Assembly: GCA_026874595.1 (NCBI GenBank)
Contig: CM049318.1
Coordinates: 35,237,956-35,301,955, forward strand
Source of the DNA: Sipunculus nudus
Taxonomy: Eukaryota; Annelida; Sipuncula; Golfingiida; Sipunculidae
Reading direction: 5' to 3'
Length of the DNA stretch: 64,000 nt
Shown here one piece after another: positions 48,761 to 57,244 of the stretch (positions within the stretch are counted from its first letter, which is position 1; the number at the start of each line of letters is the position of its first letter). Position numbers and translations under genes: made by a program. The notes under the pieces are model-generated. The model was given only the letters and a program-made list of their open reading frames with translations, searched no databases and was not told where the DNA came from.

Positions 48761-48904
48761 CTCTATAGGGGCCTCGGCCCCAGGGGAGACTCTGTGGTGA
48801 TCGGAACGATCCCATTGTGCTTTGACATGCGTTGCACACCGTTGGCTTTCCCAGTACCGATGATACCCGACGATCACTCTTTAACCATTCACATCCGTAT
48901 ACGA

Positions 48905-49250
48905 ACCCGATCCCACTCACAACTCCCCTGTTCCCCCCCCCCGGCGATCCCTGCTGACCTTTCACCTCCGACCCGATCCCACTCACAACTCCCCTGTTCT
49001 CCCCCCCCCCCCCCGGCGACCCCTGCTGACCTTTCACCTCCGACCCGATCCCACTCACAACTCCCCTGTTCCCCCCCCCCCCCCCCGGCGATCCCTGCTG
49101 ACCTTTCACCTCCGACCCGATCCCACTCACAACTCCCCTGTTCTCCCCCCCCCCCCGGCGACCCCTGCTGACCTTTCACCTTCGACCCGATCCCATCCAG
49201 AACTCCCCTGTTCTCCCCCCCGGCGACCCCTGTTCACCTTTCACATCCGA
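48905..49250. repeat. C-rich 66-72-bp tandem repeats, right arm
   Basis: Five units begin with ACCCGATCCCA at 48905, 48971, 49043, 49115 and 49185. Each has CTCCCCTGTT, a C run of variable length, GGCGA and a GACCTTTCAC motif. Unit length varies with the C run. Confidence 0.8.
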
Positions 49251-49705
49251 CCTCGTCGACCCCAACCGACCTTTCACATCCAACCGACCTACAACTGGTC
49301 CACTTCTGACTTGAACCACACAACCGACCCCAGGCCCACAACTCTATTACTTCTTGGCATAAGGCAGAGGGAGGGGCCGCCCCCTCCCCCCCTCCCCCAC
49401 AGGGGAGCCGTCTGGGACCCAAAAGCGCCCATAGAGCGCTCTCAACTGATAGTATAATAGACTCGGCCTGCTTATATAGTAGGGTTGTGGACACATTGAA
49501 AACTTTGGTGTGCGGCAGATTTTACGTTTGTGCAAGATGTACGCGCAAACTGGAAAAGATATCGCAAATGTCACTCGTTGAACGCTTTAAGCATATTTTT
49601 CCGAAGATTTTAGCACATATTTCGTAAATGTTGTGTAGACCGTTGTCCGGCAAGTGGCCATTTTGTGTTGCTGACCAATATGTTGGCGTCAGTATCGCCA
49701 CCTGC

Positions 49706-50240
49706 CGACGACCAGTGGAACTATATCAGATAGACAACAGATTTATCAAGTTGAAGGAACACAAATGTAACAAACATGTTCCCAAGCTACTAACGTTCAT
49801 GTATAAATCTCTTGTGTATCATACTATAATTCACGGGAATCTGTTTGTCTGTCTGTCTGTCCGGATTCTTTCGCACGCTAGGGATTGCACGGTCGTCAAA
49901 CTTCGTGGGAGGGTGCATCTTGGTCCGGGGAAGAGCAAGTTTATATTTTTTAGGCGTTTGGTAAAGAAATGGCCTCAAAATCGATAAAATTATTCTGGGT
50001 TTAATACCTGCGGTGTGCCATGGCCATTCTCACATAGTGCTTCCTCATAATTTAAGAAATGTGTGCATGCAGGTACAGATATGGGTATACTCTAGTTAAT
50101 TCTAAAGAGTACATATGATTTGCCCTGTAATTTAATATCTTCCAAATTATAGCAAATATTTATTCATGAGTGTTCATGGATTCCGTAGTCCAGTACGGTG
50201 GTGTATATTTTCATACATTTGAAGTTAATGCCAACTGTGG
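49706..50240. other. AT-rich non-coding stretch
   Basis: About 530 bp with a (TCTG)n run near 49844-49860. A 119-codon frame at 49628-49987 has no codon or motif support. No gene is assigned. Confidence 0.5.
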
Positions 50241-50314
50241 GGCCGGTTAGCTCAGTTGGTTAGAGTGTTGTGCTGATAACGCAAAGGTCGCGGGTTCGAC
50301 CCCCGTACTGGCCA
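50241..50314 (+). tRNA. tRNA-Ile (anticodon GAT)
   Basis: Acceptor stem GGCCGGT/ACTGGCC with one G-T pair, D arm GCTC...GAGT, anticodon stem TTGTG/CGCAA around loop CTGATAA (anticodon 50275-50277), and T arm GCGGG-TTCGACC-CCCGT. TTTTT follows about 10 bp downstream as a polymerase III stop. The body is like eukaryotic cytosolic tRNA-Ile, whose usual anticodon is AAT; here the first anticodon base is G. Confidence 0.85.
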
Positions 50315-50869
50315 CGTATTCTTTTTGGTTTTAAGCCACATTCATCCATTTTTATTCTTTCATTTCCTACCCAGGTACACAGCAGTTTATCAAAGAAAGT
50401 AAACTATTTTCTGTTGTTTATACATATCGAACAAAATTGAAATGGCCTTAGCAAACTGCAGGGACACATATACTTTAGTCTCTTACACGGGCATATGATG
50501 GCGCTCCTGCACCCAACAATATTGATTAAGATATAGACTGGTACCCCGCTCTATTGTGGCACCGCTGCTCTAGGCAAATCATAGAGACGGGCGTACAACG
50601 CCATCTTTTTTACCCTTGGCAGACTGGTACCAACCCAAGTATATATTATATATGATTAAAAAAATAAGCATTTTCGTTTGCTCAAATAAGTTACCAAAAG
50701 TTGGCCGTATATTAAATGTGACATTAATAATTAGATTAATAAAGATTAATGATAAATCACTGCTCCGTACAGGTATCGATTGTCATCACGCTGCCAACTG
50801 TCTAGACCCCAAGTAAACAATTGAAGTAAACAATATGTATTACTGGGATTAAAGGCATTTATATAGGTC
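50315..50869. other. AT-rich non-coding stretch
   Basis: About 550 bp between two tRNA genes, with no supported gene and no clear repeat. Confidence 0.5.
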
Positions 50870-51040
50870 GTCTGTGACGTCATACTTTCCATCAGCCAAT
50901 CAAATCAAGGAACAGTACCTGCTCATGATAAAATGAGAAACTCACGTATACAAAGCATGTAGTCCCTGTGGCGCAATCGGTAGCGCTTCCGACTTTTAAT
51001 CGGGAGGTTGGTGGTTCGAGCCCACCCAGGGACGTTATAC
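50870..51040 (+). repeat. 171-bp tRNA-bearing direct repeat, copy 2
   Basis: Matches 45795-45965 along its full length, but lies outside the foldback arms and without the 36-bp flanking repeats. Most differences fall in the tRNA D and anticodon arms and in part of the 5' flank. Confidence 0.8.
50962..51034 (+). tRNA. tRNA with Asn-type body and TTT (Lys) anticodon
   Basis: Acceptor, T arm and most of the D arm match the tRNA-Asn gene at 45887. The anticodon arm reads TCCGA-CTTTTAA-TCGGG, so the anticodon is TTT (50995-50997), decoding Lys. The stem still pairs, with one T-G pair. TTTTT follows about 10 bp downstream. Whether it is charged, and with what, cannot be told from sequence. Confidence 0.8.
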
Positions 51041-51526
51041 ATGTTTTTATATCCCCTATACCATCCATACAGCGGCCCCTGTTGGTCATCTTGTACAACA
51101 TATTTTGTACGAATTAGACCAATACGGTTCTATTCATTCATCACCACTTGTTTTGTGCTTTTTCCGCTACAACAATCAGCCCTTCCAGTGCGCAGAAGGA
51201 TAATTACAAAGTGCATGTTTATATATCGGTTATTGTTCGCCGTGTCCGGCTCCACAATATGATGTTGATCAGGATAATGTTCATTGTATCATGTACGACA
51301 AATGGAACGGGAATGGGATGGGTTCAGATCGGACACATATTATGTTCATTGGCGTGTAATGTCATTTAAACAGCGCAAGCTATTGAACGCACCCTCACAC
51401 CCTTCCCCCCACACACACAGGTAGGCATGTTATAGTGAATCGGTGAATCAATCAGTGACATCACAATGAACAAGACGGAGATGAAACTTACATTTTATTC
51501 GACAATAAACACATCATACATAATTA
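51041..51526. other. Non-coding stretch before the helicase 3' end
   Basis: About 490 bp; it contains the AATAAA of the leftward helicase gene (51494-51499, - strand). Short open frames here have no support. Confidence 0.5.
51494..51499 (-). terminator. Poly(A) signal for the helicase gene
   Basis: TTTATT on the + strand is AATAAA on the - strand, 28 bp past the stop at 51527. Confidence 0.6.
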
Positions 51527-54500
51527 CTAAACTGCATGAGTTGTGTTGGGGTGTAAAAGTATATACAGCAATCCCAGATGAGGGAAAAAAGCGCAACGAC
51601 GGCGGAACATGTTACACGACACATAAAGTTCACGGCTGGCACGGGAGATAGCGACGTAAGGTGTCCTGAGGTCTCCGCACATGCCGTCACTTACAGAGAC
51701 GGCCACCCGCTGGTATGTGTGACCTTGAGATTTGGTTACAGTCACGGCCGTCTGCGAAACCATGGGGACGCGGAATGACGAGTGCAATGCGAAACGGGGC
51801 ACGTCGATTTCTGGTTCTGTGATGTACTCTTCCGATGACGGTAATGCGAGGCCGACCCAACCCGTCTCTTCGGAACACACCACCGCGCACCGCAGCTCGA
51901 ACTTGTCGCCTGAGGAACGCACGGCTTTTACGAAACGGGACAGGGTCGACTTTTCGTAAGGCTGGTAATTAAGGGCGTCGAACGGAGAATCGGCGGGTAT
52001 GGTCCTGCTCCCGAGCACGGTGACTACTTCGGCTGTATCTAATACCTGGTTCGGTATCACGTACCGCTGGTCGACAGCTCCCAGGCCTTTGTCCGCCGAG
52101 CCTTCCGGTTCTGTGAGGCACGTTAGACCCAGGTGCACCTCACATTCGGAGATGTCCGGGTATTCGTCAGCGGCACGCATGTATGTTGTGCTGAGATCGG
52201 ACACCAGCGTGTTCAGGTAGTCAAAATCCGTGGCAGGGTCGGGAGCATCTGCAGAAGCATCTACGTCGAAACGGCTAATGTTTTCGTCAACACAGTTACC
52301 TTCCTGTCCGAGTGAGTGTTTGGCCATGAAACGGTCAGCCACCCCCTTGTCGGACAGCAGGCTGTACAGGGCCTCGTATGCTCCTTGCAGGATGGCACAA
52401 ACGAACGGTGTGTGGGCAGGGAGGAAGGACAGGCACATCCTGGGTAGCGCCGTTCTCATCAGCAAGCGGAAAGGTCCCTTGAACCCTGTCAGCACGAACT
52501 GACATGCCCGCCGACATACAGCGGGCTTGCCGACCGGCAGGGTGTGCTTACACATGAGAACTCTGTATCTTTGAGGGAGCAAGGGGTCTGTCTGTCTCGC
52601 GTCCGGACGGGGGGTTTCCTTTTCCCGTACTTTGTGGCCGTTTACCGGGCCTTGGCTGTCCGTGAAGTTTTCTGGTGCCGGGTCGTCCGTGACTTCCCAA
52701 GTGTCCTTTGTCGCCTTTGGCCGCAGTATGTGGTTGTCTTCTCTCTTCCTGTCGGGTGGAGGGTAGTATTCGCCTTCTGGCTCGTACACTTTTCCACCCG
52801 CGAAATAATGCACAGACTCACTCGTGTACTCGAACCCAAACAGGTTCGGGGCGTGTGTGTATAGCGAGTCTATGAACGAATCGAGTGAGGTTAACACCAG
52901 CCCCGTTTCGGTAACCATCGGGGCCATTTGGTGATCGGACCCCCAGTTCAGACCGACTGACGCGGAGCTGTTTTCCTTGTCTCCCGGAGGCTGTGCACCC
53001 GAGTTAGGTAGGGCTCGTTTTGCCCACGCGTCACGAAACATGTCGTCCACCCTCCGGTTATCCTGCTTCTCACGTAACGGTCGTCGACGTTTCCTGCCCG
53101 GCATCCGCTGTTCTCTGAACTGCGCCTGCAAAACGGACAGGTACGCGATCGCGTCGTGGACGTTCAGGAAAACCCATATGCCCAAATCGGCGGATTCCAT
53201 AGTTTGTTTGCAACGTTTGTCATACTCTGCGACTTCGTCGTTACTGGCGAATATTCTGATGCAGCCTGTGAGGTCTGTCGCGGTGCCGTCCGCGGTTGTG
53301 TCCAGGCTCATTGGTTCCTCTACCACGTGGGACGGCACCACGTGTTTGTCCAACAGACGGATGGTGTCGGGGTCCCTTATGCCGTAGTGAAGGTCGTAAA
53401 GGAGTTCGCTTATTTCCAAGTGGCACCTTTTGTTGACGTGCATCACGACGGTGTGATTTGGTTCGTACACGCCGGTGGCCTTGGCGATGATAGGGACGTT
53501 GCAAACATGCTGCAGCATGCTGACGGCCGGCACTCGGTTCGCCACGGGTCCCATACCGTCTGACCGTATAGCCGTCGACTGGCTTTCTGAACCCAGTAAA
53601 ATGAAAACCAGAGGTTTCTCGTGGTAGATCCCAAGACGGCACGCCGCGTACCGATACAAGAAAGCGTATGTATATAAGTTGTAGCTGCTGGCCATCCCCG
53701 CCTCGTCCACTAGCACGACGTTACTGCTGCATATTTGAGGGAAATCAAACCGGAAACTAGACTGTAACCATGGCATGTCCACCCGTTTCAACCCCATGTT
53801 CGCCATGCATGTGAAGTCCCTGTGTTGTTGATCCCTCTTGTTACACCGCCCCTGCGTAGCGCCACTGCGAGGAGGTTTACTGGACGACACCTGACCGGCC
53901 AATTTTACCGCGGGATCGAAGCCGGGACGCATGCGGGACCGTGGCTGTATTATTTTCCTGCCTTTGACGTACGATACCTTGTTCCCGTGCCGGGCCACAG
54001 TGTCGTCTTCCCTTTCGAATGCCTCGGCGTAACGAGCCCATTCCGTACCCAGCGCCGTTTCTATCCTTTTAAGTTTCATTTTAAGGTTGTCGAACTGAGA
54101 CCGGAAATTCCTGTGGTCTGTAAGAATCCCGTCCAGCTGGGCTTCTGCGAAGGAGGTAGGGTTCAGTGTCGAAGCCGGCTCGCGGGGTTCTGCTTCACGG
54201 CAGTTGTACATCAACTGCAGTTTCGCTAACGTCCCGACGCGCCCCACTTGGTGTGACTTCAGAGCGTTGTGGAGGTTGGTCACGGAGGCGTTTCCGGCGG
54301 CGGTGCACACCATATGTGTGTTGGCGGTGAGGATGTCCACCAGCGTGCTTTTACCCGCGCCGGCCGGGCCCGTCACGACGTAACAGCGGAAATGTACGGG
54401 AGTGAAAGAACCAGGCGTCGCCGGAACGGTAGGGTCCGCCGCCCGGCGGAGGATCTCCCATTTGCAACGTTCTGCTTCGTCGGGTATCAAGGCCTGGTTC

Positions 54501-54706
54501 GGGTCGAATATAGAACTGGGGAACGGCCATGTCATATGTTCCAGTTGATGGAGCCATTTTTCTGTCTCGTACGGCGGCGACGGGCGCTGCATCCACGTTG
54601 GCACGGGGACGCGGTGTTGCTCGGTGCGAATCGACTCGGCCAAGTTGTCCGCTATACTTGTTGTTGTCAGAATGAGTCTCTCACGTTTATCTTCTGTCAA
54701 AGCCAT
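51527..54706 (-). CDS. DNA helicase-primase helicase subunit (UL5-type SF1 helicase), 1,059 aa
   Basis: All core SF1 motifs are seen in order. Walker A is G-P-A-G-A-G-K-S (113-120), motif Ia lies near 133-146 and Walker B is V-L-V-D-E-A-G (331-337). Motif III is around I-L-L-G-S-E-S-Q (369-376), motif V V-T-K-S-Q-G-H-T (about 990-997), and motif VI Y-V-A-I-S-R (about 1017-1022) with the arginine finger. Motifs V and VI match the Pif1/RecD/UL5 group. Long insertions between Walker A and B (about 150-300) and before motif V (about 550-950) explain the length. Known role: unwinding DNA at the viral fork in complex with the primase. Start ATG at 54706; TATA-like sequence lies about 160 bp upstream. 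Confidence 0.85.
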   Translation of the reverse strand: MALTEDKRERLILTTTSIADNLAESIRTEQHRVPVPTWMQRPSPPYETEKWLHQLEHMTWPFPSSIFDPNQALIPDEAERCKWEILRRAADPTVPATPGSFTPVHFRCYVVTGPAGAGKSTLVDILTANTHMVCTAAGNASVTNLHNALKSHQVGRVGTLAKLQLMYNCREAEPREPASTLNPTSFAEAQLDGILTDHRNFRSQFDNLKMKLKRIETALGTEWARYAEAFEREDDTVARHGNKVSYVKGRKIIQPRSRMRPGFDPAVKLAGQVSSSKPPRSGATQGRCNKRDQQHRDFTCMANMGLKRVDMPWLQSSFRFDFPQICSSNVVLVDEAGMASSYNLYTYAFLYRYAACRLGIYHEKPLVFILLGSESQSTAIRSDGMGPVANRVPAVSMLQHVCNVPIIAKATGVYEPNHTVVMHVNKRCHLEISELLYDLHYGIRDPDTIRLLDKHVVPSHVVEEPMSLDTTADGTATDLTGCIRIFASNDEVAEYDKRCKQTMESADLGIWVFLNVHDAIAYLSVLQAQFREQRMPGRKRRRPLREKQDNRRVDDMFRDAWAKRALPNSGAQPPGDKENSSASVGLNWGSDHQMAPMVTETGLVLTSLDSFIDSLYTHAPNLFGFEYTSESVHYFAGGKVYEPEGEYYPPPDRKREDNHILRPKATKDTWEVTDDPAPENFTDSQGPVNGHKVREKETPRPDARQTDPLLPQRYRVLMCKHTLPVGKPAVCRRACQFVLTGFKGPFRLLMRTALPRMCLSFLPAHTPFVCAILQGAYEALYSLLSDKGVADRFMAKHSLGQEGNCVDENISRFDVDASADAPDPATDFDYLNTLVSDLSTTYMRAADEYPDISECEVHLGLTCLTEPEGSADKGLGAVDQRYVIPNQVLDTAEVVTVLGSRTIPADSPFDALNYQPYEKSTLSRFVKAVRSSGDKFELRCAVVCSEETGWVGLALPSSEEYITEPEIDVPRFALHSSFRVPMVSQTAVTVTKSQGHTYQRVAVSVSDGMCGDLRTPYVAISRASRELYVSCNMFRRRCAFFPHLGLLYILLHPNTTHAV

Positions 54707-54866
54707 CTGTCAAAGATGTCTGTTCGTGTACAATATGCGCAGGAGGGAGCTCAAAATAAAATGTTAGGATGGCGTGCCCTGTGTCAGGTCAGACTGCTTA
54801 AAAGTGGTGCACTGACTCACCTCGAGGCGGGAGCATGACTGATTAGGGTAATCGGGAGCCCCTGTG

Positions 54867-54883
54867 TTATATATGTTATATAC
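54867..54883 (-). promoter_or_regulatory. TATA-like element upstream of the helicase gene
   Basis: TTATATATGTTATATAC lies about 160-175 bp before the helicase ATG at 54706, in the 203-bp gap next to the protease-scaffold stop. Confidence 0.4.
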
Positions 54884-54909
54884 AGTCACGTGACATATGC
54901 GCGCGCCAT

Positions 54910-57111
54910 TCAAAAACTGGATGCGGCTGGGGGCTTCAACATCTTATCCAATAACTTCAGCCTATCTGTCACAACCTTTGACAGTGCTGGCTCTTTTTCA
55001 GCGGACGGTTCCCGTTCGGCCTCTACGGTGTCTGCTGGTTTACCGCGTGGTTTATCCCTGCCGGTTTGGCCACCCTCTGTAGGGGTGTCAGATGTGACAG
55101 CGGAGGAGACCTGTGGTTCACCTGACGCAACGTCACCTCTGTCACGTCTTTTTTGCTCTACGACATCTGCGATACCCCGAACAAGTTCTTGCAGTAACGC
55201 GCGACTGTCACGGCCGTCTTTTTGGTCACCCGCCGTAGTCTCAATAGACGGGGGATGGGCAGGAGCATGTGCTGCGGCTGGCTGAACGGAAGGTTGACTG
55301 GCTTGAAACGTGTGAGGTGGGTGGGCAGGGTGAACGTTTGTGTGAACGTGTGTTGTCAGTTTTTCCACCGTCTCCTGCAGTGTTTTAACGGTGGACTCGA
55401 GCCCGGCAGGGGAAAAAACGGACGCTCTTTGCGTTTCTGGGGATTTCAACATATCAAGCCCGGAGTGGCCACCAGTGTCCGACGTGCGTGCGTGGTTGTG
55501 ATGCGCGGCTTCTTGTTCCGTTTTATCATCAGCTCTTGACGATGACCCTGTCCTTCTGTCCGCGATATGCTGTTTACCGTTATCACCGTAAAAATAATAA
55601 TGCACGGTGGAGGGTTGCTGCTGCGTGTGCGGCGTTTGTACAGTGTGCCTGTCGAACCCGGTCGTGCTGCCGTCACTCGCAAAGGGTGGGGGCGGCGCCA
55701 CAGGTGCTTGCGGGTACAACGGTGTCGCGGGTGGCTGATAGGGCGAGAAGCGCGCTGATGCGTAATGCCCTGGTTGGAAGACGGGCCCTGCGTTCGTCGG
55801 CGAACCCGGCCACCAGGCCCCGGACCCTGGCGCATAAGCTGACGGCTGCGTTTGTGTTCCGACCGTCGGGGATGCGTAACCGAAAGAACCGTGCGGCCAT
55901 GGTGCAGCCTGAATCTGCACAGGCGCTTCCGCATCGACCCGGCCGTACTTAGATTTCAACCTTTGCAGTAGTTCTTCTTGACCCGTTATCCACTCCTTCA
56001 TGTCGGCTGTTAACTGCCCGGAACCGTTAGGGGTTACTGGCGCGTTACTGTTTGATGATGACATGTCTGCGGCCAGTCGTTCGGGGTTTCCGGAACTGCC
56101 TTCCACTACGGTCAAGGTCGATTTGCCCCTGTCTGAAAGATTGATCGGATCGGTGTCGTCAGAATGTTCCTGTTCATCACAAATACACGTTTGTGGTGAA
56201 GCTGGTTTCAGCGGTGTTTGTGGTGAAGCTGGTTTCAGCGGTGTTGAGGTTTCAGCGTGCCCAGCGAGTGGACTGTCCGCACCAGCGTCTGATTTGTTTT
56301 CAGCGTCAATAAATGTCGAAGCCAACCCAAGCTGTTCGAGTTCTTGTTTCTTGCATTGTTTTACCGTGAAAGGGTTCAGTGCTGCCCCCAAGAGCAGGTT
56401 ATGCCAGGTGGGCACTGTGGTCTCGTCTGTGCTGAATGTCTCCTCTGGGAGGACACGCCCTTCAGCCTCTTTAATGATATCCCTGTACAATTCCGGGCTC
56501 AGGCCGAGGTGTTTGAACAGGTTCTCGTTTTCAGTGTGCTCACAATCCGGTTCGTCCAAATGCAGACTTGTGCAGTACATGGCAAGGCAGCCTGCACGGG
56601 CGTTGTTCATCGTCAACGAAACGTGGTTCAGGAAGTCCGGTCCGGCAGCAATCTCCAGGTCCTCCTTAGTCGGACAACCCTGTTCTGAAAACGTGTCTGA
56701 CAACTTCAGTGAGGACAACGACACAGCGGGGAACAGCGCCCGCAGAAGGTCTTTCGTAGAAGCGTTTTCACGGTTTGCCGGTGATCTGTCCACAAAGTAG
56801 GGACACGCCCGTGTGAGCACACCCACGAACCTCGGGTCCAACTGTATTACCCCAAACAGCCCGACGTCTGGGAGATGACGTATGTGTATCAAGCTCCCGA
56901 CAGGGGGGGAGAGCCGGTCGTGTGTGATGAACACGGGTTTGGTGCATGACGCGTTTCTGTTCACATCCTTCGGTGCATCTGAACTATCGTCCACCCCTAG
57001 TGATACGTGACGTAAGATAGCGTCTGAAAGACGGTATTTTCCCCGATCGGGTCCGTTTAACCTTTTCCAGACCTGGGGACATGTACTGGCTAAACAGCAA
57101 ACTGCGAACAT
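54910..57111 (-). CDS. Capsid maturation protease and scaffold protein (assemblin type), 733 aa
   Basis: The N-terminal ~230 residues fit the herpesvirus assemblin serine protease. Residues 62-90 read I-T-H64-D then V-G-S...G-L-F-G-V-I, the block around the first catalytic His. N-H-V-S165-L matches the H-V-S/A-L block of the nucleophile Ser. The second His is probably H184, 19 residues later, or H201 (F-K-H-L-G-L-S-P). The remaining 500 residues are Pro/Ser/Gln-rich, low in order and include tandem T-P-L-K-P-A-S-P-Q repeats. That is typical of the internal scaffold that is cleaved and expelled as DNA enters. An A-A-S-S near the C-terminus and an L-A-S-T near residue 265 are possible cleavage sites, unproven. 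The H64 to S165 spacing is longer than in mammalian viruses. Confidence 0.75.
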   Translation of the reverse strand: MFAVCCLASTCPQVWKRLNGPDRGKYRLSDAILRHVSLGVDDSSDAPKDVNRNASCTKPVFITHDRLSPPVGSLIHIRHLPDVGLFGVIQLDPRFVGVLTRACPYFVDRSPANRENASTKDLLRALFPAVSLSSLKLSDTFSEQGCPTKEDLEIAAGPDFLNHVSLTMNNARAGCLAMYCTSLHLDEPDCEHTENENLFKHLGLSPELYRDIIKEAEGRVLPEETFSTDETTVPTWHNLLLGAALNPFTVKQCKKQELEQLGLASTFIDAENKSDAGADSPLAGHAETSTPLKPASPQTPLKPASPQTCICDEQEHSDDTDPINLSDRGKSTLTVVEGSSGNPERLAADMSSSNSNAPVTPNGSGQLTADMKEWITGQEELLQRLKSKYGRVDAEAPVQIQAAPWPHGSFGYASPTVGTQTQPSAYAPGSGAWWPGSPTNAGPVFQPGHYASARFSPYQPPATPLYPQAPVAPPPPFASDGSTTGFDRHTVQTPHTQQQPSTVHYYFYGDNGKQHIADRRTGSSSRADDKTEQEAAHHNHARTSDTGGHSGLDMLKSPETQRASVFSPAGLESTVKTLQETVEKLTTHVHTNVHPAHPPHTFQASQPSVQPAAAHAPAHPPSIETTAGDQKDGRDSRALLQELVRGIADVVEQKRRDRGDVASGEPQVSSAVTSDTPTEGGQTGRDKPRGKPADTVEAEREPSAEKEPALSKVVTDRLKLLDKMLKPPAASSF

Positions 57112-57244
57112 GTTTATGGTGCTCGTGTAATTATGTCACATGTCATGTGTCGTTGTCGTCTGGCGCTTGCACCGGGGTAAATAAACAGAGATGTTCTGTT
57201 ATTCTTCGTGATGTCTTTCGGCGGGAGGGGTTTCTGTCGTATAC
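57112..57244. other. Short intergenic gap
   Basis: 133 bp between two leftward genes; it presumably holds the protease-scaffold promoter. No TATA box is obvious. Confidence 0.4.

Larger units (their letters stand above)
45545..49705. repeat. Large foldback inverted repeat
   Basis: The left arm (about 45545-47906) and right arm (about 47960-49705) are reverse complements of each other, with divergence. Matching landmarks include the segment around 45580-45690 against 49510-49690, the ACAACCCTACTATATA motif at 45705 against its complement near 49475-49490, and the GGGTCCCAGACGGCTCCCC motif. Each arm runs inward through G- or C-rich short repeats, then 105/106-bp tandem units, to a central hairpin. 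The arms have unequal copy number (about 12 units left, 7 right). The outer arms resemble the long terminal inverted repeats of foldback transposons; no transposase is present. Confidence 0.75.
45063..51526. other. 6.4-kb gene-poor island with foldback repeat and tRNA genes
   Basis: Between the convergent 3' ends of the 513-aa gene and the helicase gene there is no convincing protein gene. The region is AT-rich at both ends (45.1-45.7 and 49.5-51.5 kb), has a (TG)n run near 45284-45297 and a (TCTG)n run near 49844-49860. It contains a ~4.2-kb inverted repeat and three eukaryote-type tRNA genes. Base composition and content differ from the surrounding dense coding DNA, which suggests captured host or mobile DNA. 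Confidence 0.7.

Noticed and set aside
46351-48877. Many 75-170-codon open frames on both strands with a repeated G-A-S-P-P-G...G-R-G-P-H-K-E-L pattern
   Set aside because: They arise from the 211-bp DNA repeat, whose length is not a multiple of 3, so frames shift and stop at regular intervals. Both strands give the same peptides because the array is inverted.
45545-49705. Complete DNA transposon
   Set aside because: The inverted repeats look like transposon ends, but no transposase gene or clear short target-site duplication was found at the outer boundaries.
49628-49987. 119-codon open frame
   Set aside because: It spans the end of the foldback arm and a (TCTG)n run; there is no domain or promoter evidence.
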